This document shows positions 1 to 7,473 of a DNA stretch of 14,070 nucleotides, in pieces; position 1 is the stretch's first letter, and the number at the start of each line of letters is the position of its first letter. The translations under genes were made by a program, and so were the position numbers. Where the stretch lies: contig JALHUF010000197.1 in NCBI GenBank assembly GCA_022866195.1, forward strand, positions 1 to 14,070, written 5' to 3'. This DNA is from Terriglobia bacterium (GTDB lineage: Bacteria; Acidobacteriota; Terriglobia; UBA7540). The notes below the pieces were generated by a model, which saw only the letters and a list, made by a program, of their open reading frames with translations, was not told where the DNA came from and did not search any database.

Positions 1-65
1 ATTCCGCCAGCAACCATGGCCCAGAAACCCAGAACGAATAGCCCGACCACTGCGATTAGTCTCAT
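1..65 (-). CDS. 5' end of a gene with an N-terminal hydrophobic segment (partial)
   Basis: An ATG at 65-63 opens 21 codons that run off the left edge. The peptide begins MRLIAVVGLFVLGF and continues WAMVAGG: one basic residue, then an uninterrupted hydrophobic stretch. This looks like a signal peptide or a membrane anchor. It lies 65 bases downstream of leuS on the same strand, so it is probably cotranscribed with it. In many diderms leuS is followed by lptE, which encodes the outer-membrane lipoprotein of the LPS translocon, and a lipoprotein signal would fit. However, the expected lipobox cysteine has not appeared within the visible codons, and the next codon begins AT. There is no clear Shine-Dalgarno, because the upstream bases belong to the palindromic element at 68-134. 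The product cannot be named from this fragment. Confidence 0.5.
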   Translation of the reverse strand, partial: MRLIAVVGLFVLGFWAMVAGG

Positions 66-67
66 AG

Positions 68-134
68 GTAGCAAAAACCCACGGCACAAACCCGTGCCGC
101 GGCAACACAATGCCGGGCTAAAGCCCGGCGCTAC
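68..134. repeat. 67-base palindromic element with short terminal inverted repeats
   Basis: The element begins GTAGC (68-72) and ends GCTAC (130-134). It contains two stem-loops. The first pairs 82-87 with 94-99, extendable to 80/101 with one mismatch. The second is a perfect 7-bp GCCGGGC/GCCCGGC stem (112-118 with 123-129) around a TAAA loop. The terminal repeats could close a cloverleaf-like three-way structure. It fills the whole leuS-to-next-gene gap, and its right end provides the leuS stop codon (131-133, TAG on the minus strand). There is no U-run after either stem, so this looks like a dispersed REP-type repeat rather than a standard intrinsic terminator. From memory, GCCGGGCTTTAGCCCGGC-type hairpins are common between genes in Acidobacteriota. 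I could not search for further copies. Confidence 0.65.
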
Positions 135-2626
135 TTGACCACGATATTCACGAGCTTCCGCGGCACGACGATTACCTTCACTACTTGCCGGCCAGCCACG
201 TGCTGCGCGACCTTCTCCTCTGCCAGGGCACGGCGACGGATCTCCTCCTCCTCCACATCCACGGCGACGCGGATCCGCCCGCGCAGCTTGCCGTTTACCT
301 GGACTGGTATTTCCAGCTCGTCCTCGGCAGCCAGCTCCGGAGCAAAGGCCGGCCAGGAAACCCGCAGGGTGGGTTCAAGATGCCCCAGCTCTTCCCAGAG
401 CTCGTCCGCAACGTGCGGGGCAAAAAGCGAAAGAATCAGGACCAGGCACTCGAGTCCGCGCTTGTGGATTTCCGGCCGAATCTTCCCGGCTTCCACGGCG
501 CCTTCCAGATCGCTTAACTCGTTCACCAGCTCCATGGCCATGGCGATGTCGGTATTGAAGTGCCACCGGCCTTCCATGTCCTCCGTGACGTGCCGCAGTG
601 TCTGATGCACCTTCCGCAGCAGTCGCCGCTCTTCGGAGCCAAGTTGGTCCGTGTGGAGCTCGAAAGGCGGGGCGCCTACGGAGCGCAGCCGGTCGGCGTG
701 CTTCGCCACCAGGCGATAGACCCGATGAAGGAATCGCGATGCACCCTCGATGCCGGCATCGCTCCAATCCAAATCCTTTTCCGGGGGCGCAGCGAACAGC
801 ATGTAGAGCCGCACGGTGTCGGCGCCGTACTTGGCGCACATTTCCGTCGGGTCCACCACGTTGCCCTTCGACTTCGACATCTTCGCCCCATCCTTGATCA
901 CCATGCCCTGGGTGAAGAGGCGCGCCACGGGTTCGGCCGAATCCACCAAGCCGATATCCCGCATCACCTTGGCGAAGAAGCGCATGTAAATGAGGTGCAG
1001 GATGGCATGCTCGATGCCGCCAATGTACTGGTCAACCGGGAACCAATACGAGACCGCCTCGTGGCTGATGGGGGCCGTGGAAATCTTCGGGTCGGTGTAA
1101 CGATAAAAGTACCAGGAGGAATCCACGAAGGTATCCATCGTATCGGTCTCGCGGCGCGCGGGCCGGGCGCAGCGGGGGCAGGACGTTGCGACAAATTCCG
1201 ACACGCTGGCCAAGGGCGAGTCGCCCTGACCCGTCAGCTTGACCCCGGGGGGCAACACCACCGGCAGGTCTGCTTCCCGCACGGGAACGATCCCGCAGGC
1301 ATCGCAGTAAACGATGGGAATGGGCGTGCCCCAGTAGCGCTGGCGCGAGATTCCCCAATCCTTGATGCGGTACTGGATGGTTCCCTTCCCGAAGCCCTGC
1401 GCTTCCGCGTCGCGCGTCATGCGCTCGATGGCCTGCTCCGATGTCAAGCCTGTGTAGGCACCGGAGTTGACCAGCCTCCCATATTCAACGTAGGCGGCCT
1501 CCAGCTTCTCTGGAAGCGCGCCGCCCGTCGGGACGATCACTGTCCGGATGGGAAGGCCATAGGCCGTGCAGAACTCGAAGTCGCGCTGGTCGTGCGCCGG
1601 CACGGCCATGACGGCGCCCGTGCCGTATTCCATCAGAACGAAGTTGGCCAGCCACACGGGCACCAGTTCTCCGTTGTACGGGTTACGGGCTTTGAAGCCT
1701 GTGTCTATGCCCACCTTTTCCAGATCGACCTCCACGCGCGCCCGTACCGCCGAGGCTTTGACGCGTTCAACTTCGGCCCGCAGCTTCTCCGGCGCCTCGG
1801 AGCCGGCCACGAGCTTCTCGACAATCGGATGCTCCGGGGCCAGGAACACCGCGGTGCAGCCGAAGATCGTGTCCACCCGCGTGGTGAAAATGCGCAGCGG
1901 CTCGCCCAGTTGGGGCAGGAAGAAATCCACTTCCGTGCCCAGCGACTTGCCGATCCAGTTCTGCTGCATGGTGAGCACGCGCTCGGGCCAGCGCACAAGT
2001 TCTTTCGTGTCCTCGAGCAAGCGCTCCGCATAGGCCGTGATCTTCAGGAACCACTGCTCGAGTTCCCGTTCGATGACCGGCGTCTCCTCGTGACGCCAGC
2101 AGCAGCCGTTCACCACCTGCTCATTGGCCAGGACAGTCTGGCAGAGCGAGCACCAGTTAACCCGGCTCTTCTTGCGGTAAGCCAGGCCGCGCTGGTACAT
2201 CTGCAGGAAGAACCACTGGTTCCAGCGGTAGTATTCCGGAACACAGGTAGCGATCTCGCGCCGCCAGTCATAGCTCACCCCCAGACGCTTCAACTGCTCG
2301 CGCATCCGGTCGATGTAACTGAAGGTGAACTCCGAGGGATGCCGCTGGAGCTTGATGGCCGCGTTCTCGGCCGGCAGTCCGAAGGCGTCCCAGCCGATGG
2401 GGTGCAGGACGTTGTACCCTTTCATCCACATGTAGCGCGCCAGCGCATCGCCAATCGAGTAATTGCGGACGTGCCCCATGTGGATGTCCCCGGAGGGATA
2501 GGGCAACATCTCCAGGACATAGTACTTCTTCCGCCCGGGCACCTCATCAGCGTCGAAAAGCTTCTGCTCGGCCCAGCGCGCTTGCCATTTGGCTTCGATT
2601 TTTTGCGGGTCGTAGATGAGGTCCAT
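131..2626 (-). CDS. leuS: Leucyl-tRNA synthetase
   Basis: This class I aminoacyl-tRNA synthetase charges tRNA-Leu with leucine in the cytoplasm. At 831 residues it is close to the usual bacterial length of about 800-880. The HIGH-type motif is HMGH at residues 49-52, and KMSKS is at 582-586. A zinc-type CxxC...CxxH set is visible at C159, C162, C176 and H179, with a second CxxC pair at C441/C444 and C483/C486. The CP1 editing domain lies at roughly 225-415. It has the threonine-rich TTRVDT segment (248-253) and AVPAHDQRDF with Asp346, the expected anchor for the alpha-amino group of mischarged amino acids. The anticodon-binding and C-terminal domains run from about 620 to the end. The start matches family N-termini (YDPQKIEAKWQ), but no Shine-Dalgarno precedes it: heptamer repeats fill that region. 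nfo lies 37 bases upstream on the same strand. Confidence 0.97.
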   Translation of the reverse strand: MDLIYDPQKIEAKWQARWAEQKLFDADEVPGRKKYYVLEMLPYPSGDIHMGHVRNYSIGDALARYMWMKGYNVLHPIGWDAFGLPAENAAIKLQRHPSEFTFSYIDRMREQLKRLGVSYDWRREIATCVPEYYRWNQWFFLQMYQRGLAYRKKSRVNWCSLCQTVLANEQVVNGCCWRHEETPVIERELEQWFLKITAYAERLLEDTKELVRWPERVLTMQQNWIGKSLGTEVDFFLPQLGEPLRIFTTRVDTIFGCTAVFLAPEHPIVEKLVAGSEAPEKLRAEVERVKASAVRARVEVDLEKVGIDTGFKARNPYNGELVPVWLANFVLMEYGTGAVMAVPAHDQRDFEFCTAYGLPIRTVIVPTGGALPEKLEAAYVEYGRLVNSGAYTGLTSEQAIERMTRDAEAQGFGKGTIQYRIKDWGISRQRYWGTPIPIVYCDACGIVPVREADLPVVLPPGVKLTGQGDSPLASVSEFVATSCPRCARPARRETDTMDTFVDSSWYFYRYTDPKISTAPISHEAVSYWFPVDQYIGGIEHAILHLIYMRFFAKVMRDIGLVDSAEPVARLFTQGMVIKDGAKMSKSKGNVVDPTEMCAKYGADTVRLYMLFAAPPEKDLDWSDAGIEGASRFLHRVYRLVAKHADRLRSVGAPPFELHTDQLGSEERRLLRKVHQTLRHVTEDMEGRWHFNTDIAMAMELVNELSDLEGAVEAGKIRPEIHKRGLECLVLILSLFAPHVADELWEELGHLEPTLRVSWPAFAPELAAEDELEIPVQVNGKLRGRIRVAVDVEEEEIRRRALAEEKVAQHVAGRQVVKVIVVPRKLVNIVVK

Positions 2627-2631
2627 TGTTC

Positions 2632-2673
2632 GTTGTCAGTTGTCAGTCGTCAGTTGTCAGTTGTCAGTGGTCG
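2632..2673. repeat. Heptamer tandem array, consensus GTTGTCA, about six units
   Basis: Six consecutive 7-base units share the form GTNGTCA. Four are exact GTTGTCA, the third is GTCGTCA, and the sixth is degenerate (GTGGTCG). On the minus (coding) strand the unit reads TGACAAC. The array occupies almost all of the 37-base gap between nfo and leuS, contains the nfo stop codon (2664-2666), and begins five bases from the leuS start codon. Confidence 0.85.
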
Positions 2674-3569
2674 CTCTTCTTCACTGTTGACTTTCGACTT
2701 TCGACTTTTGACCTTTGACTTTTGTCTTCTCCTGCCAGGCGGCGCATCATCCGCAAGTTCCGCTGGTCGTCGCCCGGCCGGTCAATGGGCGTCTCGCAGA
2801 TGAACGGCATGACCCTGAGCCGGGGGTGGCGCACAATGCGGCGGAACGCTGCCGTGCCGATCTCTCCCCTGCCAATATGCTGGTGGCGGTCGGCGTGCGA
2901 GCCGCAAGGCGTCTTCGAATCGTTGGCGTGAATTACCCGGACGTTGGCGAGGCCCACGGTTGACTCCAACTGCCGCAACGTCTCCCGCAGCCCGCACGGC
3001 GTGTGCAACCGGTAGCCAGCCTCATAGCAGTGCGCCGTATCAATGCAGGCACCGACCGGCAAATCCCGCGCCGCCCCGGCAATAATTTCCGCCACCTCTT
3101 CAAACGTCCGGCCGATGGCGGAGCCTTGTCCCGCCGTGTTCTCCACCAGAACCATCAGGCCGTTGAATTGCACTCCCTCTGCTGCCCGCCGCAGTGACTC
3201 AACACAGGTCTTAATGGCTTCCGAAGGGCTTGCACCTTTTGCGCTTCCCGGATGCGTTACCAAGTAGTCCGCCCCAAGCGCCACGGCCCGCTGGATTTCC
3301 CGCCGGAAGGCCGCAACGGATTTCTCGCGCATCAGGGGGTCCGCCGAGGCCAGGTTAATCAGGTAGTTGTCGTGCACCACGACCGGAGAAAGACCATACT
3401 GACACCGGGCGGCCTGGAACCGCACGCACTCCTCCTCGGTGGGATCTAACGTCCTCCAGCCGCGAGGGTTAGCGGAAAACATCTGGAACGTGTCGCAGCC
3501 GAGCTTCTTGGCGCGGTGCGCCGCGTTCTCCAGCGCCCCGGCAATCGAAGTGTGTACACCCACCCTCAC
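2664..3569 (-). CDS. nfo: Endonuclease IV (AP endonuclease, Nfo family)
   Basis: This is a zinc-dependent TIM-barrel enzyme that nicks DNA 5' of abasic sites in base-excision repair. All nine metal-ligand positions known from E. coli Nfo can be placed: H66 (VVHDNY), H106 (THPG), E143 (VENTAG), D177 and H180 (IDTAH), H214 (IHANDSK), D227 and H229 (ADRHQHIG), and E259 (CETP). The start is GTG at 3569-3567. A GGAG at 3578-3581 sits eight bases upstream, and the family-typical MRVGVHTSIAG follows. The 301 residues exceed the usual 280-285. The final 20 or so residues (from about EDKSQRSK) are basic and hydrophilic and are encoded by the heptamer array at 2689-2730 and the edge of the next array, so they are probably an acquired tail. 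leuS follows 37 bases later and is likely cotranscribed. Confidence 0.95.
   Translation of the reverse strand: MRVGVHTSIAGALENAAHRAKKLGCDTFQMFSANPRGWRTLDPTEEECVRFQAARCQYGLSPVVVHDNYLINLASADPLMREKSVAAFRREIQRAVALGADYLVTHPGSAKGASPSEAIKTCVESLRRAAEGVQFNGLMVLVENTAGQGSAIGRTFEEVAEIIAGAARDLPVGACIDTAHCYEAGYRLHTPCGLRETLRQLESTVGLANVRVIHANDSKTPCGSHADRHQHIGRGEIGTAAFRRIVRHPRLRVMPFICETPIDRPGDDQRNLRMMRRLAGEDKSQRSKVESRKSTVKKSDH
2689..2730. repeat. Heptamer tandem array, consensus GACTTTY, inside the 3' end of nfo
   Basis: Five 7-base units (2689-2723) follow the form GACYTTY/GACTTTT, and a sixth is decayed (GTCTTCT, 2724-2730). On the nfo coding strand the unit reads RAAAGTC. The array is translated as the KSQRSKVESRKST portion of the endonuclease IV tail. 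It is separated from the GTTGTCA array by 15 bases of non-periodic sequence. Confidence 0.8.
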
Positions 3570-3597
3570 AGAAATTTCTCCGCCAAGTTAAATTCCC

Positions 3598-3627
3598 ATG
3601 GTAACAGAACGGTTTAAAAGGCGTCAA
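3598..3627 (-). promoter_or_regulatory. Candidate sigma-70-type promoter for nfo-leuS
   Basis: On the minus strand TTGACG (3627-3622) is followed by an 18-base spacer and TACCAT (3603-3598). A TG at 3606-3605 makes the latter an extended -10. Transcription would begin near 3591, about 20 bases before the GTG start and ahead of the GGAG at 3578-3581. The -35 matches the consensus at five of six positions, while the -10 is only fair. Confidence 0.45.
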
Positions 3628-3691
3628 CAAACGCGCTTGTGAAGACACCCGCCCCATGCAGCAGCGCTGCGGAGGTTTTCGCGACGAATCG

Positions 3692-3934
3692 TTATGCGGC
3701 CTGGCGTGCTTTAACCCGTCTGTACTCCCAGGAGAAGCCGAGCAAGAAAACGAGGACAGCCAGCATCCAGATCAGGGGTGAAGACTTTGCGAACGAAACC
3801 GGATCCAATGCTACGGCTGTTCCATCCTCGTGAGCGAGGACCGCCGTGAAGTAAACGATTGTGCCGAGGAGCAAAAGGATGGCAGCCCCCACTAGGAAGA
3901 CCAGGCCGGCAAGGATGCTTTTCAGGAGAACCAT
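3692..3934 (-). CDS. Small two-helix membrane protein of unknown function
   Basis: The 80-residue product has two hydrophobic spans, at about residues 5-32 and 54-69. They are joined by a polar, acidic segment (HEDGTAVALD), and the protein ends in a basic tail (EYRRVKARQAA). The positive-inside rule places both ends in the cytoplasm and the middle loop in the periplasm. I do not recognise the family. The reading frame stays open upstream to 4111, but that extension lacks membrane or domain character and would run across the divergent peptidase promoter, so I use the ATG at 3934. No Shine-Dalgarno is visible. An extended -10 lies exactly where a leaderless transcript would need it. nfo starts 122 bases downstream. 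Confidence 0.6.
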   Translation of the reverse strand: MVLLKSILAGLVFLVGAAILLLLGTIVYFTAVLAHEDGTAVALDPVSFAKSSPLIWMLAVLVFLLGFSWEYRRVKARQAA

Positions 3935-3940
3935 GCTCGA

Positions 3941-3949
3941 ATGGTAACA
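3941..3949 (-). promoter_or_regulatory. Extended -10 placed for leaderless transcription
   Basis: TGTTACCAT on the minus strand ends seven bases before the ATG at 3934, so the expected transcription start is the A of the start codon. The same nine bases form the candidate nfo -10 (3606-3598). I see no convincing -35. Confidence 0.35.
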
Positions 3950-4033
3950 TGCTACACATGCCTTTTGCATCTCTTCGGACGTCCCAGCGCCCTTCCAGCT
4001 TGGCGCCTCCTCCGTACGGCGCACGCACTGACC

Positions 4034-4042
4034 TGCTATACT
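4034..4042 (+). promoter_or_regulatory. Extended -10 promoter element for the M28 peptidase gene
   Basis: TGCTATACT is an extended -10 (TGn plus TATACT, five of six consensus positions). It lies 55 bases upstream of the chosen start codon, giving a leader of roughly 50 bases. No good -35 is present at the usual distance, which extended -10 promoters tolerate. Confidence 0.45.
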
Positions 4043-4085
4043 GGACGCCGCTTCATTACCCTTGGTGCGGCTTTCCCTCACCATC

Positions 4086-4091
4086 AGGAGG
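4086..4091 (+). promoter_or_regulatory. Shine-Dalgarno that fixes the M28 peptidase start
   Basis: A perfect AGGAGG stands six bases before the ATG at 4098. This selects 4098 over the in-frame ATG at 4062, which has no such site and would add 12 polar residues ahead of the signal peptide. Confidence 0.8.
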
Positions 4092-4097
4092 CCATGG

Positions 4098-6251
4098 ATG
4101 CGACGCTTCATCTGGGTCGTTGCCCTGCTCGTCGCCTGCGGCAGCCTACCCGCGCTTGCCCAGCAGAGCCCGTTCCTTCCCGAAGAGACTTACAACAAAC
4201 TGGTGAACGAGATTTCCGGCGACATCGCCTACGACAGCTTGCGCACGCTCGTGATGTATCACGCCACCAGCGGCGGCGCCGAGGACTTCCAGAAGGAAGC
4301 CGATTGGGTCCGCGAACGCGCGCAGAGCTACGGCCTGGAAGATGTCAAGTTCATCGCCCAGCCCGCCTGGCGCCCCTCACCCAAGGGCGTGGATCAAAAC
4401 TGGACGCTCAAGGGCGGCGAGCTGTGGCTGCTCGAGCCCAAGCCGATGAAGTTGGGCGACGTGCGTGAAACGCCCCTCTCGGTCGCCGACAACAGCCCCT
4501 CGGCAGACATCACCGCGGAGTTGATTGACGTCGGCGAAGGCATCCTGGAAAGCGAGTACGCGGGCAAAGACGTGGCGGGCAAGGTTGTGCTGGCCTACGG
4601 CTCCCCCAACAAGGTGAAAGAGCTTGCTTGTTGGGCACGGGGCGCGGTGGGTATTGTCTCCTACTATTCCCAGCGCGTTAATCCGTGGACCGACTATCCC
4701 GACCAGGTGGCCTGGACGCGCGTCAGCCCAGACGAGGAAGGCAAGAAACCGACGCCGCCCGTCTTTGTGATTTCGCCGCGCACCGGCCTGATGCTCAGCC
4801 GCTGGATGGCGGGCCGCGCCCCGAGCCACATCTTCGCGGGCGAGCCTGACAAGCCCGCCACGCCGCCAGTCTTTCGCGTCCACCTGAAGGTTCAGTCGGA
4901 AGTCACGCGGCCGGGCCGCCAGGGTTTCGTCGAAGGGGTCATCCGCGGCACTCGGTACCACGACCAAGCCATCGTGCTCACGGCACACCTCCAGGAAGAA
5001 AAGACCTCGGCCAACGACGACCGCAGCGGCTGCGCCAGCCTGCTGGAGATTGCGCGCGCCCTCACCACCATGATTGCCGACGGGCGCCTGCCCCGCCCCC
5101 AGCGCGACATCCGCTTTTGGTGGGTCGACGAAGTCACGTCGGAGTACCAGTATTTCGCCGACCACCCCGAGGAGCGCGAGCGCATCATCGCCAACATCAA
5201 TCAGGACATGGTGGGGGCCCGGCAATCGCTGGGCGGGCGAGTCCAGCACATCAGCCGCACGCCCTACTCGCGTTGGAGTTACCTGAATGACGTGGTGGAG
5301 AGCATCGTCACAAGCCTCGCGCGCGGCAACAATGCCTACCTCGCCTCCTGGCAGAACAAGAATCCCGTGCCTTACTCGCGGCCCATCTTCGCGCGTCTGG
5401 GCAGCCATGAACCGTACGCCGCGCAGGTAGTGCCCTACTTCGACTCCACCGACCATATGGTCTTCAACGAAGCCGCTATCGGCATTCCGGGCGTCGACTT
5501 CACCAACTGGCCCGATCCCTACATCCATTCCACCGGCGACGATCTCTGGCAGATCGATACGACGCAGCTCCAGCGCAACGCTGTGGCGGTGGCGGCCACC
5601 GCGCTCTACTTAGCCAACCTGAGCGACGCCGACGTGCCCACCCTCATGGCCGTCATAGCCGGCGAGGCCCGGGAACGAGTGGCGCACGACCTGGCCACCG
5701 GCCTCTCCCGCATGGCGCAGGCACCCGCTACCGGAAAGCGCGCCGCCTACGACGACGGCTTGAACCTACTCGTTCAGGCCGTCGCCCGCGAAAGCGCCGA
5801 GCTTGAGTCCTTGCGGCGCTTTGCCGATGCGGGTAGCCGGAAGCTGCTCGACAGCCTTATCGCCGATCTCCACCTCACCGAGGTGAACCACCACCAACGT
5901 ATCGAGGAGTGGCATCAGGCGCTGGGCGGCAAAAAGGCACCACCCACCATGAGCGAGCGCGAAAAGGCTCTGGCGGCTAAAGTCCCCCGCAGCCTCGGCT
6001 CACTCGGCGAGTACCTGCGCAGCAAAGACCGGATTGAAGGGCCTAAGGGGCTCCACGGGCTGATGCAGTGGGAGGCGCTGAATTACGTGGACGGCCAGCG
6101 GTCCATCCTTGAAATCTATTACGCCGTGCGCGCCGAAAGCCTCTCCGTGGGCGAATGGTACTACGGCACGGTCAGGCTGGAGGACATCGAAGCCCTGTTC
6201 ACGGCGGCAGAGAAAGAGAAGGCCGTGGAGATTGTCACGAAGCCTATGTAG
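4098..6251 (+). CDS. Exported M28-family zinc metallopeptidase with PA domain
   Basis: The 717-residue product begins with a signal peptide (MRRFIWVVALLVACGSLPALAQ), with likely cleavage after ALA at 19-21, so it should act in the periplasm or outside the cell. A protease-associated (PA) domain spans about 130-260. The M28 di-zinc core follows: H297 (TAHLQ), D307 (NDDRSG), E345 (VDEV), D370 (NQDM) and H477 (YIHSTGDD), in the family order. The residue before E345 is Asp344, where M28 enzymes normally carry the catalytic Glu. A helical C-terminal extension (about 510-717) ends in a region with winged-helix-like character (NYVDGQRSILEIYYAV). The substrate is unknown; aminopeptidase or di/tripeptidase activity is the family norm. 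DAHP synthase lies 187 bases downstream and is unlikely to be functionally linked. The fold assignment is firm, the activity less so. Confidence 0.85.
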   Translation: MRRFIWVVALLVACGSLPALAQQSPFLPEETYNKLVNEISGDIAYDSLRTLVMYHATSGGAEDFQKEADWVRERAQSYGLEDVKFIAQPAWRPSPKGVDQNWTLKGGELWLLEPKPMKLGDVRETPLSVADNSPSADITAELIDVGEGILESEYAGKDVAGKVVLAYGSPNKVKELACWARGAVGIVSYYSQRVNPWTDYPDQVAWTRVSPDEEGKKPTPPVFVISPRTGLMLSRWMAGRAPSHIFAGEPDKPATPPVFRVHLKVQSEVTRPGRQGFVEGVIRGTRYHDQAIVLTAHLQEEKTSANDDRSGCASLLEIARALTTMIADGRLPRPQRDIRFWWVDEVTSEYQYFADHPEERERIIANINQDMVGARQSLGGRVQHISRTPYSRWSYLNDVVESIVTSLARGNNAYLASWQNKNPVPYSRPIFARLGSHEPYAAQVVPYFDSTDHMVFNEAAIGIPGVDFTNWPDPYIHSTGDDLWQIDTTQLQRNAVAVAATALYLANLSDADVPTLMAVIAGEARERVAHDLATGLSRMAQAPATGKRAAYDDGLNLLVQAVARESAELESLRRFADAGSRKLLDSLIADLHLTEVNHHQRIEEWHQALGGKKAPPTMSEREKALAAKVPRSLGSLGEYLRSKDRIEGPKGLHGLMQWEALNYVDGQRSILEIYYAVRAESLSVGEWYYGTVRLEDIEALFTAAEKEKAVEIVTKPM

Positions 6252-6298
6252 CCGTATCCGACCAATCCTGCGGCGGGTCGAGCGATACGTGCCCAGTT

Positions 6299-6325
6299 GC
6301 GTGTTCGAGGTCCAGGAACACACGC
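6299..6325. repeat. Imperfect inverted repeat between the peptidase and aroF
   Basis: GTGTTC (6301-6306) pairs with GAACAC (6316-6321). The outer GC/GC pairs (6299-6300 with 6324-6325) extend the stem past a two-base bulge. No U-run follows, so it is not a standard terminator. It could be a leader structure for aroF or chance. The rest of the 187-base gap shows no gene and no convincing -35/-10 pair. Confidence 0.3.
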
Positions 6326-6438
6326 GTGAAGGCCAAGCACCGGAGCGAGCGCAAATCCGGGATTGTTTGAGGTCAATGGTTCAATTAGACTTCCACCTCA
6401 GGCCCCTGGTCGCAGCCTCAGCTTAGAAGGCGAAACCC

Positions 6439-7473
6439 ATGCTGATCGTCATGAAGCCGCAGGCGACGGAGGAAAACATCCGCCGCGTGTGCGAGAAGAT
6501 CGAGGCAATGGGCTTCCGCACCCATCCTATCCCCGGGGCGCAGCGCACGGCCATCGGCATCACCGGTAACCAGGGCCCGCTCGAGCCGGCAGAATTTGAA
6601 TGCCTGCCGGGCGTGGCCGAAGCCATCCCGGTCTCGAAGCCCTACAAGCTGGTCAGCCGCGAGGTGAAGAGCGAGAGATCGCTCATCCGCGTGGGCTCAG
6701 GCGATAACCTGGTCACCATCGGTGGCCGAGAGCTGGCCATCATCGCCGGACCCTGCGCCATCGAAAGCCGTGAGCAGGCTTTCATTGCCGCCGGGCAGGT
6801 GCGCAAGGCGGGCGCCCGCCTGTTTCGCGGCGGCGCGTTCAAGCCCCGCACCTCACCTTACAGTTTCCAGGGATTGGGGAAAGAAGCGCTGGAAATCCTG
6901 GCCGAAGTGCGCCGCCAGTTCGGCCTGGCGATCGTGACGGAAACCATTGACCCGGAAAATTGTGCCCTGGTGGAAGAATACGCCGACGTGCTGCAAATCG
7001 GCGCGCGCAACATGCAGAACTTCTCGCTGCTGAAGCGGGCCGGACGCTCGCCGCGGCCGGTGCTGCTGAAACGCGGCCTCTCGGCCACGCTGGAGGAATT
7101 CCTCATGGCCGCCGAGTACATCCTCTCCGAGGGCAACTACAACGTCATCCTGTGCGAGCGCGGTGTGCGCACCTTCGCCGACCACACGCGCAACACCCTG
7201 GACTTGAGCGTCATCCCGGCCGTGAAGCGCCTCTCGCACCTGCCCATCATCGTCGATCCCAGTCACGGCACGGGGGCCCGCGACAAGGTGACGCCCCTGG
7301 CACGCGCCGCGGTGGCCGTGGGTGCCGACGGGCTGATTATCGAGGTCCACCCGGAGCCCGAGCGGGCGCTCTCCGACGGTTACCAGTCGCTCTACCCCGA
7401 TCAGTTCGATGCCCTGATGGAGCAGATCACTGCTATTGGCGCGATCCTGGGCCGCACCACGGCCAGAGATTGA
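6439..7473 (+). CDS. aroF: 3-deoxy-7-phosphoheptulonate (DAHP) synthase, type I-beta with N-terminal ferredoxin-like domain
   Basis: The enzyme condenses phosphoenolpyruvate with erythrose 4-phosphate, the first step of the shikimate pathway to aromatic amino acids. Residues 1-70 form the ferredoxin-like regulatory domain of the Thermotoga-type I-beta class, which in characterised members mediates feedback inhibition by tyrosine or phenylalanine. The TIM barrel follows. Expected metal ligands are C106 (GPCAIES), H276 (DPSHGTG), E302 (IEVHP) and D313 (LSDGYQSL). The phosphate-binding loop [16 protein letters not shown] (130-145) is intact. The length of 344 is typical. AGAAGG at 6425-6430, eight bases upstream, supports the ATG at 6439. 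The stop codon lies inside a degenerate heptamer array, and the beta-propeller gene follows after 32 bases. No other shikimate gene is in view. Confidence 0.95.
   Translation: MLIVMKPQATEENIRRVCEKIEAMGFRTHPIPGAQRTAIGITGNQGPLEPAEFECLPGVAEAIPVSKPYKLVSREVKSERSLIRVGSGDNLVTIGGRELAIIAGPCAIESREQAFIAAGQVRKAGARLFRGGAFKPRTSPYSFQGLGKEALEILAEVRRQFGLAIVTETIDPENCALVEEYADVLQIGARNMQNFSLLKRAGRSPRPVLLKRGLSATLEEFLMAAEYILSEGNYNVILCERGVRTFADHTRNTLDLSVIPAVKRLSHLPIIVDPSHGTGARDKVTPLARAAVAVGADGLIIEVHPEPERALSDGYQSLYPDQFDALMEQITAIGAILGRTTARD

Noticed and set aside
112..129. Intrinsic terminator for leuS
   Set aside because: The 7-bp GC stem is sound, but the bases after it on the minus strand (ATTGTGTTGCC) are not a U-run, and a further gene begins within 65 bases.
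560..2803. A 747-codon plus-strand open frame opposite leuS
   Set aside because: It is antisense to a gene with all LeuRS motifs. Its translation is low-complexity, rich in H, R, G and V, with no domain. Long antisense frames are common in GC-rich genes.
3660..3671. GCAGCGCTGC palindrome after the small membrane gene as a terminator
   Set aside because: It has no loop and no U-run, so it cannot form a useful intrinsic terminator.
3935..4111. Upstream extension of the small membrane protein to 139 residues
   Set aside because: The added 59 residues are polar and without pattern, and they would run over the peptidase promoter and ribosome-binding site.
4377..5528. A 383-codon minus-strand open frame opposite the M28 peptidase
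   Set aside because: It is antisense to a well-supported gene and has no family features.
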